A stretch of 64,000 nt of DNA, taken from contig CATKHW010000366.1 in assembly GCA_949752795.1 (NCBI GenBank), positions 62,001-126,000 on the forward strand, written 5' to 3'. The DNA comes from Hyperoodon ampullatus. Its lineage: Eukaryota > Chordata > Mammalia > Artiodactyla > Ziphiidae. The notes below the pieces were generated by a model. The model was given only the letters and a program-made list of their open reading frames with translations, was not told the DNA's origin and did no database searches. The translations under genes were made by a program, and so were the position numbers. Shown here piece after piece: positions 50,637 through 62,807 of the stretch; the first letter of the stretch is position 1, and each line of letters starts with the position of its first letter.

Positions 50637-52373
50637 CTTGGCCAAAAAAGGCGTATGCGTTTTCTCCTGAATATATTCAGGAGAAAACGCATACGCCCTT
50701 TTTGGCCAAGTGCATCATTGTCGAAGTTGTGCCCCTCTTCCTGTGCTTTAAAGGTGATTCCAACATACCTCTTGAAATCTGTTTCCTGCTATTCTGCCTC
50801 GCATTCAAGTCCACCTCGTTGCCTTCCCTCAACAGATTTTTGGACGATAGTTGTCCTTTATTACTCGGCCAGTTTGTGAATTGCTGTGCCCCTGAGCTCG
50901 ATTTTTCAACTCGTTTTTGGTGAGCTGACCGCAAGTCCAAAATTTTGGTTCAGGACCTATAATGGTTCCCGGTGGGTGGCTGAGACTTTGCTTAATTCTC
51001 CTTCCTGCTGGGAAATTACAGTGATATGTGCCCGTCCAAATGCCTAACAGGTACTCTCTCATTGGTTCTCCCTCTTCCCTTTCATCCTCTGCCAAATTGG
51101 CAACCTGTGCGAACCAGGAGGTTAAACGGGCAGTCTCTCCAAGTTGGGAGGTTGATAGTAAAGCAGATGTAAAGTCAAACCGGAGCACCAGGAGAGGGAC
51201 TATTCGTTGAGTTTTAGAAACCTTTCGTATTCACAGTGTTTCCGTTCTCTAGGTTTCCCGTACATGATATAACTGTAGTAATATTCCCTTCAACCTGGAG
51301 AGTTGGGACCCATGGAATGGGTGCCAGGAATTTGTGCTTTAAAGGGTCTGCATTTGCTCACCTATTCTCACCAATTCTCAGTCCCAAGTGTCCCTCCTTA
51401 TGCCACATCCAGCTGTCGTTGTAGATAGGGTCATTCCAGGTTTCATCAGAGACCCTGAAGGAATTGCAAAGAATTTCCCAGTTTTTTTGTTTTGTTTTTG
51501 AAATTCCTTTTTATAGTGGGTTTGAGCTGATTCTCGCCGCCATGTTTATGCCAGTCTAGACACACTTGATTCCCTTACGGAGACATATCAATATATAGGT
51601 TTTAAGATTATTAGTAGTCAGATATATTCCGCTGCGGGAAATATGGTGTTTTGAGTCCCTTTCACTGAGGAAGGTGTAGGTCTTGTCTATTCCATAGTTG
51701 GTTTTTGGAACGGTACCTGTGCTTATATCAAACTCTGGTTTTATGCATCACCCCACCTCTCCTTCCCCCTTAAGCTGGCATAAGAGTGTTTTCTAAATGT
51801 GAGACACTGTTCTCTTTCCTAACTCAGTTCAAGTGTAGCCATGTTTATAGGATCTTCATAAGTGATATCTTATGATAAGTTTCTTTTTCTGTGTGACTTA
51901 TTTCACTTAGAATCATCGTACCTGAATCCACCCATTTTGCTGCTACTGGTCTTATGACATTGATTTCATGGCTGAGGGATATTCCATCGTACGTAAGTAC
52001 CACAATTTTTTGAACCATTTTTATATTTCCTGGGATACTTAAGGTGTATCCAAGTTGAGGTCCTTGTAAGCAGTGCAGCCCTAAATTTTGGGGTGGCTCT
52101 GCCTTATTGATTTTCAGTTTTCCGAAGGTATATTCCGAAGACTGGAAGTGCCCTTGGCTCTGTAGCTCTGTTCTTTACTTGTTTTAGGGAACACAATGCA
52201 CTCCTCCAGAGAGGCAGTTGGCAATTTACATCCCGCCCATCAGCATAACAAGGCTCCCTGTTCTCCAGGACCTGTCTTTCCTTTCTGGTTTTTACATATT
52301 TTGTGGAAGTCCCTTTTGACCGGTGGGAAGTGATACTTCTTTGTAGTGCAGATTTGCATTGCCCGCTTGCTTG
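50637..52373 (-). repeat. Satellite unit 13
   Basis: Palindrome at 50637-50710 with one uncompensated change (CCAAAAAAGGCG in the left arm). It has ATGGTGTTTTG (near 51641), shared with unit 10 three units back, and CAGATGTAAAG (near 51164), shared with unit 8. Confidence 0.93.
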
Positions 52374-54112
52374 CTTGGCCCATAAGGGCGTATGCGTTTT
52401 CTCCTGAATATATTCAGGGGAAAACGCATACGCCCTTTTTGGCCAAGTGCATCACTGTCGAAGTTGTGCCCCTCTTCCTGTGCTTTAAATGTGATTCCAA
52501 CGTACCTCTTGAAATCTGTTTCCTGCTATTCTGCCTCACTTTTAGGTCGGCCTCGTTGCCTTCCCTCAACAGATTTTTGGACGATAGTTGTCCTTTATTA
52601 CTCGGCCAGTTTGTGAATTGCTGTGCCCCTGAGCTCCATTTTTCAAGTCGTTTTTGTGAGCTGACCGCAAGTCCAAAATTTTGGTTCAGGACCTATGCTG
52701 GTTCCCGGTGGGGGGCTGAGACTTTGGTTACTTCTTCTTCCTGCCGGGAAGTTAGAGTGATATGTGCCCGTCCAAATGCCTAACAGCTACTCTCTCATTG
52801 GTTCTCCCTCTTCCCTTTCATTCTCTACCAAATTGGAAACCTGTGAGAACCAGGAGGTTAAAGGGGCTGTCTCTCCAACTTGGGAGATTGATAGTAAAGC
52901 AGATGGAAAGTCAAACCGGAGCACCAGGAGAGGGATTATTTGTTGAGTTTTAGAAACATTTCGTATTCAGAGTGTGTCCGTTCTGTAGGTTTCACGTACA
53001 TGTTATAACTGTAGTAATATTTCCTTCAACCTGGAGAGTTGGGACCCATGGAATGGGTGCCATGCATTATTGCTTTAAAGGGTCTGCATTTGCTCACCCA
53101 AACTCACCAATCATTTCAGTCCCAAGTGTACAGCCTTATGCCACATCCAGCTGTCGTTGTAGATAGGGTCATTCCAGGTTTCATCAGAGACCCTGAAGGA
53201 ATTGTAAAGAATTTCCCAGTTTTCTTGTTTTGTTTTTGCAATTCCTTTTTATAGTGGGTTTGAGCTGATTCTCGCTGCCATGTTTATGCCAGTCTAGACA
53301 ACCTTGATTCCCTTACGGAGACATATCAATACATAGGTTTTAAGATTCTTACTAGTCAGATATATTCCTCTGCGGGAAATATGGGGTATTGAGTCCCTTT
53401 CACTGAGGAAGGTGTAGGACTTGTCTATTCCATAGTTGGTTTTTGGAACGGTACCTGTGCTTATATCAAACTCTGTTTTTATGCATCACCCCACCTCTCC
53501 TTCCCCCTTAAGCAGGCATAAGAGTGTTTTCTAAATGTTAGACACTGTTCTCTTTCCTAACTCAGTTCAGGTGTAGCCATGTTTACAGGATCTTCATAAG
53601 TGATATCTTATGATAAGTTTCTTTTTCTGTGTGACTCATTTCACTTAGAATCATCGTACCTGAATCCACCCATTTTGCTGCTACTGGTCTTATGACATTG
53701 ATTTCATGTCTGAGGGATATTCCATCATACGTTAATACCACAATTTTTTGCACCATTTTTATATTTCCTGGGATATTTAAGGTGGACCCAAGTTGAGGTC
53801 CTTGTAAGCAGTGCAGCCCTAAATGTTGGGGTGTGTCTGACTTATTGATTTTCAGTTTTCCAAAGGTATATTCCCTAGACTGGAAGTGCCCTTGGCTCCG
53901 TAGCTCTGTTCGTTTCCTTGTTTTAGGGAACACAATGCACTCCTCCAGAGAGGCACTTGGCAATTTACATCCCGCCCATCAGCATAACAAGGCTCCCTGT
54001 TCTCCAGGGCCTGTCTTGCCTTTCTGGTTTTTACACATTTTGTGGATGTCCCTTTTGACCGGTGGGAAGTGATACTTCTTTGTAGTGCAGATTTGCATTG
54101 CCCGCTTGCTTG
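52374..54112 (-). repeat. Satellite unit 14
   Basis: Palindrome at 52374-52447 with changes (GGCCCATAAGG; TTCAGGGGAAAA). It returns to the TGCATTATTG variant (near 53063). Its L1 part shares CATGTCTGAGG, CCATCATACGTTAATACC and TTTTTTGCACC with unit 15 (near 53706-53755 and 55446-55495). Confidence 0.93.
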
Positions 54113-55852
54113 CTTAGCCACAAAGGGCGTATGCGTTTTCTCCTGAATATATTCAGGAGAAAACGCATACGCCCTTTGTGGCCAAGTGCATCATTGTCGA
54201 AGTTGTGCCCCTCTTCCTGTGCTTTAAAGGCGATTCCAACTTACCTCTTGAAATCTGTTTCCTGCTATTCTGCCTCGCTTTCAAGTCCACCTCGTTGCCT
54301 TCCCTCAACAGATTTTTGGACGATAGTTGTCCTTTATTACTCGGCCAGTTTGTGAATTGCTGTGCCCCTGAGCTCCATTTTTCAACTCGTTTTTGGTGAG
54401 CTGACCGCAAGTCCAACATTTTGGTTCAGGACCTATGCTGGTTCCCGGTGGGGGGCTGAGACTTTGGTTAATTCTTCTTCCTGCCGGGAAGTTAGAGTGA
54501 TATGTGCCCGTCCAAATGCCTAACAGCTACCCTCTCATTGGTTCTCCCTCTTCCCTTTCATCCTCTGCCAAATTGGCAAGCTGTGCGAACCAAGAGGTTA
54601 AAGGGGCTGTCTCTCCAAGTTGGGAGGTTGATAGTAAAGCAGATGGAAAGTCAAACCAGAGCACCAGGAGAGGGACTATTCGTTGAGTTTTAGAAACCTT
54701 TCGTATTCACAGTGTGTCCATTCTCTTGGTTTCCCGTACATGTTATAGCTGTAGTAATATTCCCTTCAAACTGGAGAGTTGGGACACATGGAATGGGTGC
54801 CATGCATTTGTGCTTTAAAGGGTCTGCATTTGCTCACCCAATCTCACCAATTGTCTCAGTCCCAAGTGTCCCACCTTATGCCACATCCAGCTGTCATTGT
54901 AGATAGGGTCATTCCAGGTTTCATCAGAGACCCTGAAGGAATTGTAAAGAATTCCCCAGTTTTTTTGTTTTGTTTTTGAAATTCCTTTTTATAGTGGGTT
55001 TGAGCTGATTCTCGCTGCCATGTTTATGCCAGTCTAGACACACTTGATTCCCTTACGGAGACATATCAATACATAGGTTTTAAGATTCTTTCTAGTCAGA
55101 TATATTCCTCTGCGGGAAATATGGGGTTTTGAATCCCTTTCACTGAGGAAGGTGTAGGTCTGGTCTATTCCATAGTTGGTTTTTGGAACGGTACCTGTGC
55201 TTATATCAAACTCTGGTTTTATGCATCACCCCACATCTCCATCCCCCTTAAGCAGGCATAAGAGTGTTTTCTAAATGTGAGACACTGTTCTCTTTCCTAA
55301 CTCAGTTCAAGTGTAGCCATGTTTACAGGATCTTCATAAGTGATATCTTATGATAACTTTCTTTTTCTGTGTGACTCATTTCACTTAGAATCATCGTACC
55401 TGAATCCACCCATTTTGCTGCTACTGGTCTTATGACATTGATTTCATGTCTGAGGGATATTCCATCATACGTTAATACCACAATTTTTTGCACCATTTTT
55501 ATATTTCCTGGGATATTTAAGGTGTACCCAAGTTGAGGTCCTTGTAAGCAGAGCAGCCCTAAATGTTGGGGTGGGTCTGTCTTATTGATTTTCAGTTTTC
55601 CCAAGGTATATTCCCTAGACTGGAAGTGCCCTTGGCTCCGTAGCTCTGTTCTTTTCCTTGTTTTAGGGAACACACTGCACTCCTCCAGAGAGGCAGTTGG
55701 CAATTTACATCCCGCCCATCAGCATAACAAGGCTCCCTGTTCTCCAGGGCCTGTCTTGCCTTTCTGGTTTTTACACATTTTGTGGATGTCCCTTTTGACC
55801 GTTGGGAAGAGATACTTCTTTGTAGTGCAGATTTGCATTGCCCGCTTGCTTG
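54113..55852 (-). repeat. Satellite unit 15
   Basis: Palindrome at 54113-54186 carries paired changes in both arms, ACAAAGGG left and CCCTTTGT right, plus one unpaired change (TTAGCC). It shares GTCTGGTCTATTCC (near 55157) and CCCCACATCTCCATCCCC with unit 17. Confidence 0.93.
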
Positions 55853-55926
55853 CTTGGCCACAAAGGGCGTATGCGTTTTCTCCTGAATATATTCAGGAGA
55901 AAACGCATACGCCCTTTGTGGCCAAG
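55853..55926. mobile_element. 74-bp palindrome with compensated base change
   Basis: Relative to the array consensus, the second A of the AAAAA run after GGCC is C, and the matching position in the other arm is G instead of T. Perfect pairing is kept. The same pair of changes occurs in unit 15 (54113-54186) and in no other unit of the window. Confidence 0.9.
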
Positions 55927-57591
55927 TGCATCATTGTCGAAGTTGTGCCCCTCTTCCTGTGCTTTAAAGGCGATTCCAACTTACCTCTTGAAATCTGTTT
56001 CCTGCAATTCATCCTCGCTTTCAAGTCCGCCTCGTTGCCTTCCCTCAACAGATTTTTGGACGATAGTTGTCCTTTATTACTCGGCCAGTTTGTGAATTGC
56101 TGTGCCCCTGAGCTCCATTTTTGAACTCGTTTTTGGTTAGCTGACCACAAGTCCAAAATTTTGGTTCAGGACCTATCCTGGTTCCCGGTGGGGGGCTGAG
56201 ACTTTGGTTAATTCTTCTTCCTGCCAGGAAATTACAGTGATATGTGCCCGTCCAAATGCCTAACAGCTACTCTCTCATTGGTTCTCCCTCTTCCCTTTCA
56301 TCCTCTGCCAAATTGGCAACCTGTGCGAACCAGGAAGTTAGAGGGGCTGTCTCTCCAAGTTGGGAGGTTGATAGTAAAGCAGATGGAAAGTCAAACCAGA
56401 GCACCAGGAGAGGGACTATTCGTTGAGTTTTAGAAACCTTTCGTATTCACAGTGTGTCCGTTCTCTTGGTTTCCCGTACATGTTATAGCTGTAGTAATAT
56501 TCCCTTCAACCTGGAGATTTGGGACACATGGAATGGGTGCCAGGCATTTGTGCTTTAAAGTGTCTGCATTTGCACACCCAATCTCAACAATCGTCTCAGT
56601 CCCTAGTGTTCCACATTATGCCACATCCAGCTGTCATTGTAGATAGGGTCATTCCAGGTTTCATCAGAGACCCTGAAGGAATTGTTAAGAATTTCCCAGT
56701 TTTATTGTTTTGTTTTTGAAATTCCTTTTTATAGTGGGTTTGAGCTGATTCTCGCTGCCATGTTTATGCCAGTTTAGACACACTTTATTCCCTTATGGAG
56801 ACATATCAATACATAGGTTTTAAGATTCTTACTAGTCAGATATATTCCTCTGCGGGAAATATGGGGTTTTGAGTCCCTTTCACTGAGGAAGGTGTAGGTC
56901 TTGTCCATTCCATAGTTGGTTTTTGGAACGGTACCTGTGCTTATATCAAACTCTGGTTTTATGCATCACCCCACCTCTCCTTCCCCCTTAAGCAGGCATA
57001 AGAGTGTTTTCTAAATGTGAGACACTGTTCTCTTTCCTAACTCAGTTCAAGTGTAGCCATGTTTACAGGATCTTCATAAGTGATATCTTATGATAACTTT
57101 CTTTTTCTGTGTGACTTATTTCACTTAGAATCATCGTACCTGAATCCACCCATTTTGCTGCTACTGGTCTTATGACATTGATTTCATGGCTGAGGGATAT
57201 TCCATCGTACGTAAGTACCACAATTTTTTGAACCATTTTTATATTTCCTGGGATATTTAAGGTGGACCCAAGTTGAGGTCCTTGTAAGCAGTGCAGCCCT
57301 AAATTTTGGGGTGGATCTCTCTTATTGATTTTCAGTTTTCCCAAGGTTTATTCCCTAGACTGGAAGTGCTCTTGGCTCTGTAGCTCTGTTGTTTACTTGA
57401 TTTAGGGAACACAGTGCACTCCTCCAGAGAGGCAGTTGGCAATTTACGTCCCGCCCATCAGCATAACAAGGCTCCCTGTTCTCCAGGGCCTGTCTTGCCT
57501 TTCTGGTTTTTACACATTTTGTGGATGTCCCTTTCAACCCGTGGGAAGTGATACTTCTTTGTAGTGCAGATTTGCATTGCCCGCTTGCTTG
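55853..57591 (-). repeat. Satellite unit 16
   Basis: Palindrome at 55853-55926 carries the same paired arm changes as unit 15 and is perfect over all 74 bases. The non-L1 half shares rare variants with unit 12 (CCAGGAAGTTAGAGGGG near 56330). Private changes include AATTCATCCTCGC near 56006 and GTTCCACATTATGCC near 56608. Confidence 0.93.
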
Positions 57592-59329
57592 CTTGGCCAA
57601 AAAGGGCGTATGCGTTTTCTCCTGAATATATTCAGGAGAAAACGCATACGCCCTTTTTGGCCAAGTGCATCATTGTCGAAGTTGTGCCCCTCTTCCTGTG
57701 CTTTAAAGGCGATTCCAACGTACCTCTTGAAATCTGTTTCCTGCTATTCTGCCTCGCTTTCAAGTCCGCCTCGTTGCCTTCCCTCAACAGATTTTTGGAG
57801 GATAGTTGTCCTTTATTACTCGGCCAGTTTGTGAATTGCTGTGCCCCTGAGCTCCATTTTTCAACTCGTTTTTGGTGAGCTGACCGCAAGTCCAACATTT
57901 TGGTTCAGGACCTATGCTGGTTCCCGGTGGGTGGCTGAGACTTTGTTTAATTGTTCTTCCTGCCGGGAAGTTAGAGTGATATGTGCCCGTCCAAATGCCT
58001 AACAGCTACCCTCTCATTGGTTCTCCCTCTTCCCTTTCATCCTCTGCCAAATTGGCAACCTGTGGGAACCAGGAGGTTAAAGGGGCTGTCTCTCCAATTT
58101 GGGAGATTGATAGTAAAGCAGATGGAAAGACAAACCGGAGCACCAGGAGAGGGACTATTCGTTGAGTTTTAGAAACCTTTCGTATTCACAGTGTGTCCGT
58201 TCTCTAGGTTTCCCGTACATGTTATAGCTGTAGTAATATTCCCTTCAACCTGGAGAGTTGGGACACATGGAATGGGTGCCAGGCATTTGTGCTTTAAAGG
58301 GTCTGCATTTGCTCACCCAATCTCACCAATCGTCTCAGTCCCAAGTGTCCCTCCTTATGCCACATCCAGCTGTCATTGTAGATAGGGTCATTCCAGGTTT
58401 CATCAGAGACCCTGAAGGAATTGTAAAGAATTTCCCAGTTTTTTTGTTTTGTTTTTGAAATTCCTTTTTATAGTGGGTTTGAGCTGATTCTCGCTGCCAT
58501 GTTTATGCCAGTATAGACACACTTGATTCCCTTACGGAGACATATCAATACAGAGGTTTTAAGATTCTTACTAGTCAGATATATTATTCTCCGGGAAATA
58601 TGGGGTTTTGAGTCCCTTTCACTGAGGAAGGTGTAGGTCTGGTCTATTCCATAGTTGGTTTTTGGAACGGTACCTGTGCTTATATCAAACTCTGGTTTTA
58701 TGCATCACCCCACATCTCCATCCCCCTTAAGCAGGCATAAGAGTGTTTTCTAAATGTGAGACACTGTTCTCTTTCCTAACTCAGTTCAAGTGTAGCCATG
58801 TTTACAGGATCTTCATAAGTGATATCTTATGATAACTTTCTTTTTCTGTGTGACTCATTTGACTTAGAATCATCGTACCTGAATCCACCCATTTTGCTGC
58901 TCCTGGTCTTATGACATTGATTTCATGGCTGAGGGATATTCCATCGTACGTAAGTACCTCAATTTTTTGAACCATTTTTATATTTCTGGGATATTTAAGG
59001 TGTACCCAATTTGATGTCCTTGTAAGCACTACAGCCCTAAATTTTGGGGTGGCTCTGTCTTATTGATTTTCAGTTTTCCCAAGGTATATTCCCTAGACTG
59101 GAAGTGCCCTTGGCTCTGTAGCTCTCTTCTTTACTTGTTTTAGGGAACACAATGTACTCCTCCAGAGAGGCACTTGGCAATTTACATCCCGCCCATCAGC
59201 ATAACAAGGCTCCCTGTTCTCCAGGGCCTGTCTTGCCTTTCTGGTTTTTACACATTTTGTGGATGTCCCTTTTGACCGGTGGGAAGTGATACTTCTTTGT
59301 AGTGCAGATTTGCATTGCCCGCTTGCTTG
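57592..59329 (-). repeat. Satellite unit 17
   Basis: Perfect palindrome of the consensus type at 57592-57665. It shares GTCTGGTCTATTCC (near 58637) and CCCCACATCTCCATCCCC with unit 15, and GATAACTTTC with units 15 and 16. Confidence 0.93.
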
Positions 59330-61068
59330 CTTGGCCAAAAAGGGCGTATGCGTTTTCTCCTGAATATATTCTGGAGAAAACACTTACGCCCTTTTTGGCC
59401 AAGTGCATCATTGTCGAAGTTGTGCCCCTCTTCCTGTGCTTTAAACGCGATTCCAACGTACCTCTTGAAATCTGTTTCCTGCTATTCTGCCTCACTTTCA
59501 AGTCCGCCTCGTTGCCTTCCCTCAACAGATTTTTGGACAATAGTTGTCCTTTATTACTCGGCCAGTTTGTGAATTGCTGTGCTCCTGAGCTCCATTTTTC
59601 ATCTCGTTTTTGGTGAGCTGACCTCAAGTCCAACATTTTGCTTCAGGACCTATGCTGGCTCCCGTTGGGGGGCTGAGACTTTGGTTAATTCTTCTTCCTG
59701 CCGGGAATTTAGAGTGATATGTGCCCGTCCAAATGCCTAACAGCTACTCTCTCATTGATTCTCCCTCTTCCCTTTCAACCTCTGCCAAATTGGATACCTG
59801 TGCGAACCAGGAGGTTAAAGGGGCTGTCTCTCCAAGTTGGGAGGTTGATAGTAAAGCAGATGGAAAGTCAAACCGGAGCACCATGAGAGGGACTATTCGT
59901 TGAGTTTTAGAAACCTTTCGTATTCACAGTGTGTCCGTTCTCTAGGTTTCCCGTACATGTTATAGCTGTAGTAATATTCCCTTCAACCTGGAGAGTTGGG
60001 ACCCATGGAATGGGTGCCAGGCATTTGTGCCTTAAAGGGTCTGCATTTGCTCACCCAATCTCACCAATCGTCTCAGTCCCAAGTGTCCCTCCTTATGCCA
60101 CATCCAGCTGTCATTGTAGATAGGGTCATTCCAGGTTTCATCAGAGACGCTGAAGGAATTGTAAAGAATTTCCCAATTTTTTTGTTTTGTTTTTGATATT
60201 CCTTTATATAGTCGGTTTGAGCTGATTCTCGCTGCCATGTTTATGCCAGTCTAGACACACTTGATTCCCTTACGTAGACATATCAATACATAGGTTTTAA
60301 GATTCTTACTAGTCAGATATATTCCTCTGCGGGAAATATGGGGTTTTGAGTCCCTTTCACTGAGGAAGGTGTAGGTCTTGTCTATTCCATAGTTGGTTTT
60401 TGGAACGGTACCTGTGCTTATATCAAACTCTGGTTTTATGCATCACCCCACCTCTCCTTCCCCCTTAAGCAGGCATAAGAGTGTTTTCTAAATGTGAGAC
60501 ACTGTTCTCTTTCCTAACTCAGTTCAAGTGTAGCCATGTTTACAGGATCTTCATAAGTGATATCTTATGATAAGTTTCTTTTTCTGTGTGACTCATTTCA
60601 CTTAGAATCATCGTACCTGAATCCACCCATTTTGCTGCTACTGGTCTTATGACATTGATTTCAAGGCTGAGGGATATTCCATCGTACATAAGTACCACAA
60701 TTTTTTGAACCATTTTTATATTTCCTGGGATATTTAAGGTGTACCCAAGTTGAGGTCCTTGTAAGCAGTGCAGCCCTAAATTGTGGGGTGGCTCTATCTT
60801 ATTGATTTTCAGTTTTCCCAAGGTATATTCCCTAGACTGGAAGTGCCCTTGGCTCTATAGCTCTGTTCTTTACTTGTTTTAGGGAACACAATGTACTCCT
60901 CCGGAGAGGCAGTTGGCAATTTACATCCCGCCCATCAGCATAACAAGGCTCCCTGTTCTCCAGGGCCTGTCTTGCCTTTCTGGTTTTTACACATTTTGTG
61001 GATGTCCATTTTTTCCGGTGGGAAGTGATACGTCTTTGTAGTGCAGATTTGCATTGCCCGCTTGCTTG
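59330..61068 (-). repeat. Satellite unit 18
   Basis: Palindrome at 59330-59403 with changes in the right arm (TTCTGGAG, ACACTTACGCC). GGCATTTGTG type. Private changes include TGTGCTCCTGAGC near 59577. Confidence 0.93.
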
Positions 61069-62807
61069 CTTGGCCAAAAAGGGCGTATGTGTTTTCTCCT
61101 GAATATATTCAGGAGAAAACGCATACGCCCTTTTTGGCCAAGTGCATCATTGTCGAAGTTGTGCCCCTCTTCCTGTGCTTTAAAGGCGATTCCAACGTAC
61201 CTCTTGAAATCTGTTTCCTGCTATTCTGCCTCGCTTTCAAGTCCGCCTCGTTGCCTTCCCTCAACAGATTTTTGGAGGATAGTTGTCCTTTATTACTCGG
61301 CCAGTTTGTGAATTGCTGTGCCCCTGAGCTCCATTTTTCAACTCGTTTTTGGTGAGCTGACCGCAAGTCCAACATTTTGGTTCAGGACCTATGCTGGTTC
61401 CCGGTGGGGGGCTGAGTCTTTGGTTAATTCTTCTTCCTGCCGGGAAGTTAGAGTGATATGTGCCCGTCCAAATGCCTAACAGCTACTCTCTCATTGGTTC
61501 TCCCTCTTCCATTTCATCCTCTGCCAAATTGGCAACCTGTGCGAACCAGGAGGTTAAAGGGGCTGTCTCTCCAAGTTGGGAGGTTGATAGTAAAGCAGAT
61601 GGAAAGTCAAACCGGAGCACCAGGAGAGGGACTATTCGTTGAGTTTTAGAAACCTTTCGTATTCACAGTGTGTCCGTTCTCTAGGTTTCCCGTACATGTT
61701 ATAGCTGTAGTAATATTCCCTTCAACCTGGAGAGTTGGGACTCATGGAATGGGTGCAAGGCATTTGTGCTTTAAAGGGTCTGCATTTGCTCACCCAATCT
61801 CACCAATCCTCTCAGTCCCAAGTGTTCCTCCTTATGCCACATCCAGCTGTCATTGTAGATGGGGTCATTCCAGGTGTCATCAGAGACCCTGAAGTAATTG
61901 AACAGAATTTCCCAGTTTTTTTGTTTTGTTTTTGAAATTCCTTTTTATAGTGGGTTTGAGCTGATTCCCGGTGCCATGTTTATGCCAGTCTAGACACACT
62001 TGATTCCCTTACGGAGACATATGAATACATAGGTTTTAAGATTCTTACTAGTCAGATATATTCCTCTGCGGGAAATATGGGGTTTTGAGTCCCTTTCACT
62101 GAGGAAGGTGTAGGTCTTGTCTATTCCGTAGTTGGTTTTTGGAACGGTACCTGTGCTTATATCAAACTCTGGTTTTATGCATCACCCCACCTCTCCTTCC
62201 CCCTTAAGCAGGCATAAGAGTGTTTTCTAAATGTGAGACACTGTTCTCTTTCCTAACTCAGTTCAAGTGTAGCCATGTTTACAGGATCTTCATAAGTGAT
62301 ATCTTATGATAAGTTTCTTTTTCTGTGTGACTTATTTCACTTAGAATCATCGTACCTGAATCCACCCATTTTGCTGCTACTGGTCTTATGACATTGATTT
62401 CATGGCTGAGGGATATTCCATCGTACGTAAGTACCACAATTTTTTGAACCATTTTTATATTTCCTGGGATATTTAAGGTGTACCCAAGTTGAGGTCTTTG
62501 TAAGCAGTGCAGCCCTAAATTTTGGGGTGGCTCTGTCTTATTGATTTTCGGTTTACCCATGGTATATTCCCTAGACTGGAAGTGCCCTTGCCTCTGTATC
62601 TCTGTTCTTTACTTGTTTTAGGGAACACAATGTACTCCTCCAGAGAGTCAGTTGGCAATTTACATCCTGCCCATCAGCATAACAAGGCTCCCTGTTCTCC
62701 AGGGCCTGTCTTGTCTTTCTGGTTTTTACACATTTTGTGGATGTCCCTTTTGACGGGTGGGAAGTGATACTTCTTTGTAGTGCAGATTTGCATTGCCCGC
62801 TTGCTTG
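61069..62807 (-). repeat. Satellite unit 19
   Basis: Palindrome at 61069-61142 with one mismatch (TATGTGTTTTC in the left arm). GGCATTTGTG type. Last unit of the homogenised type before the more diverged unit 20. Confidence 0.93.
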
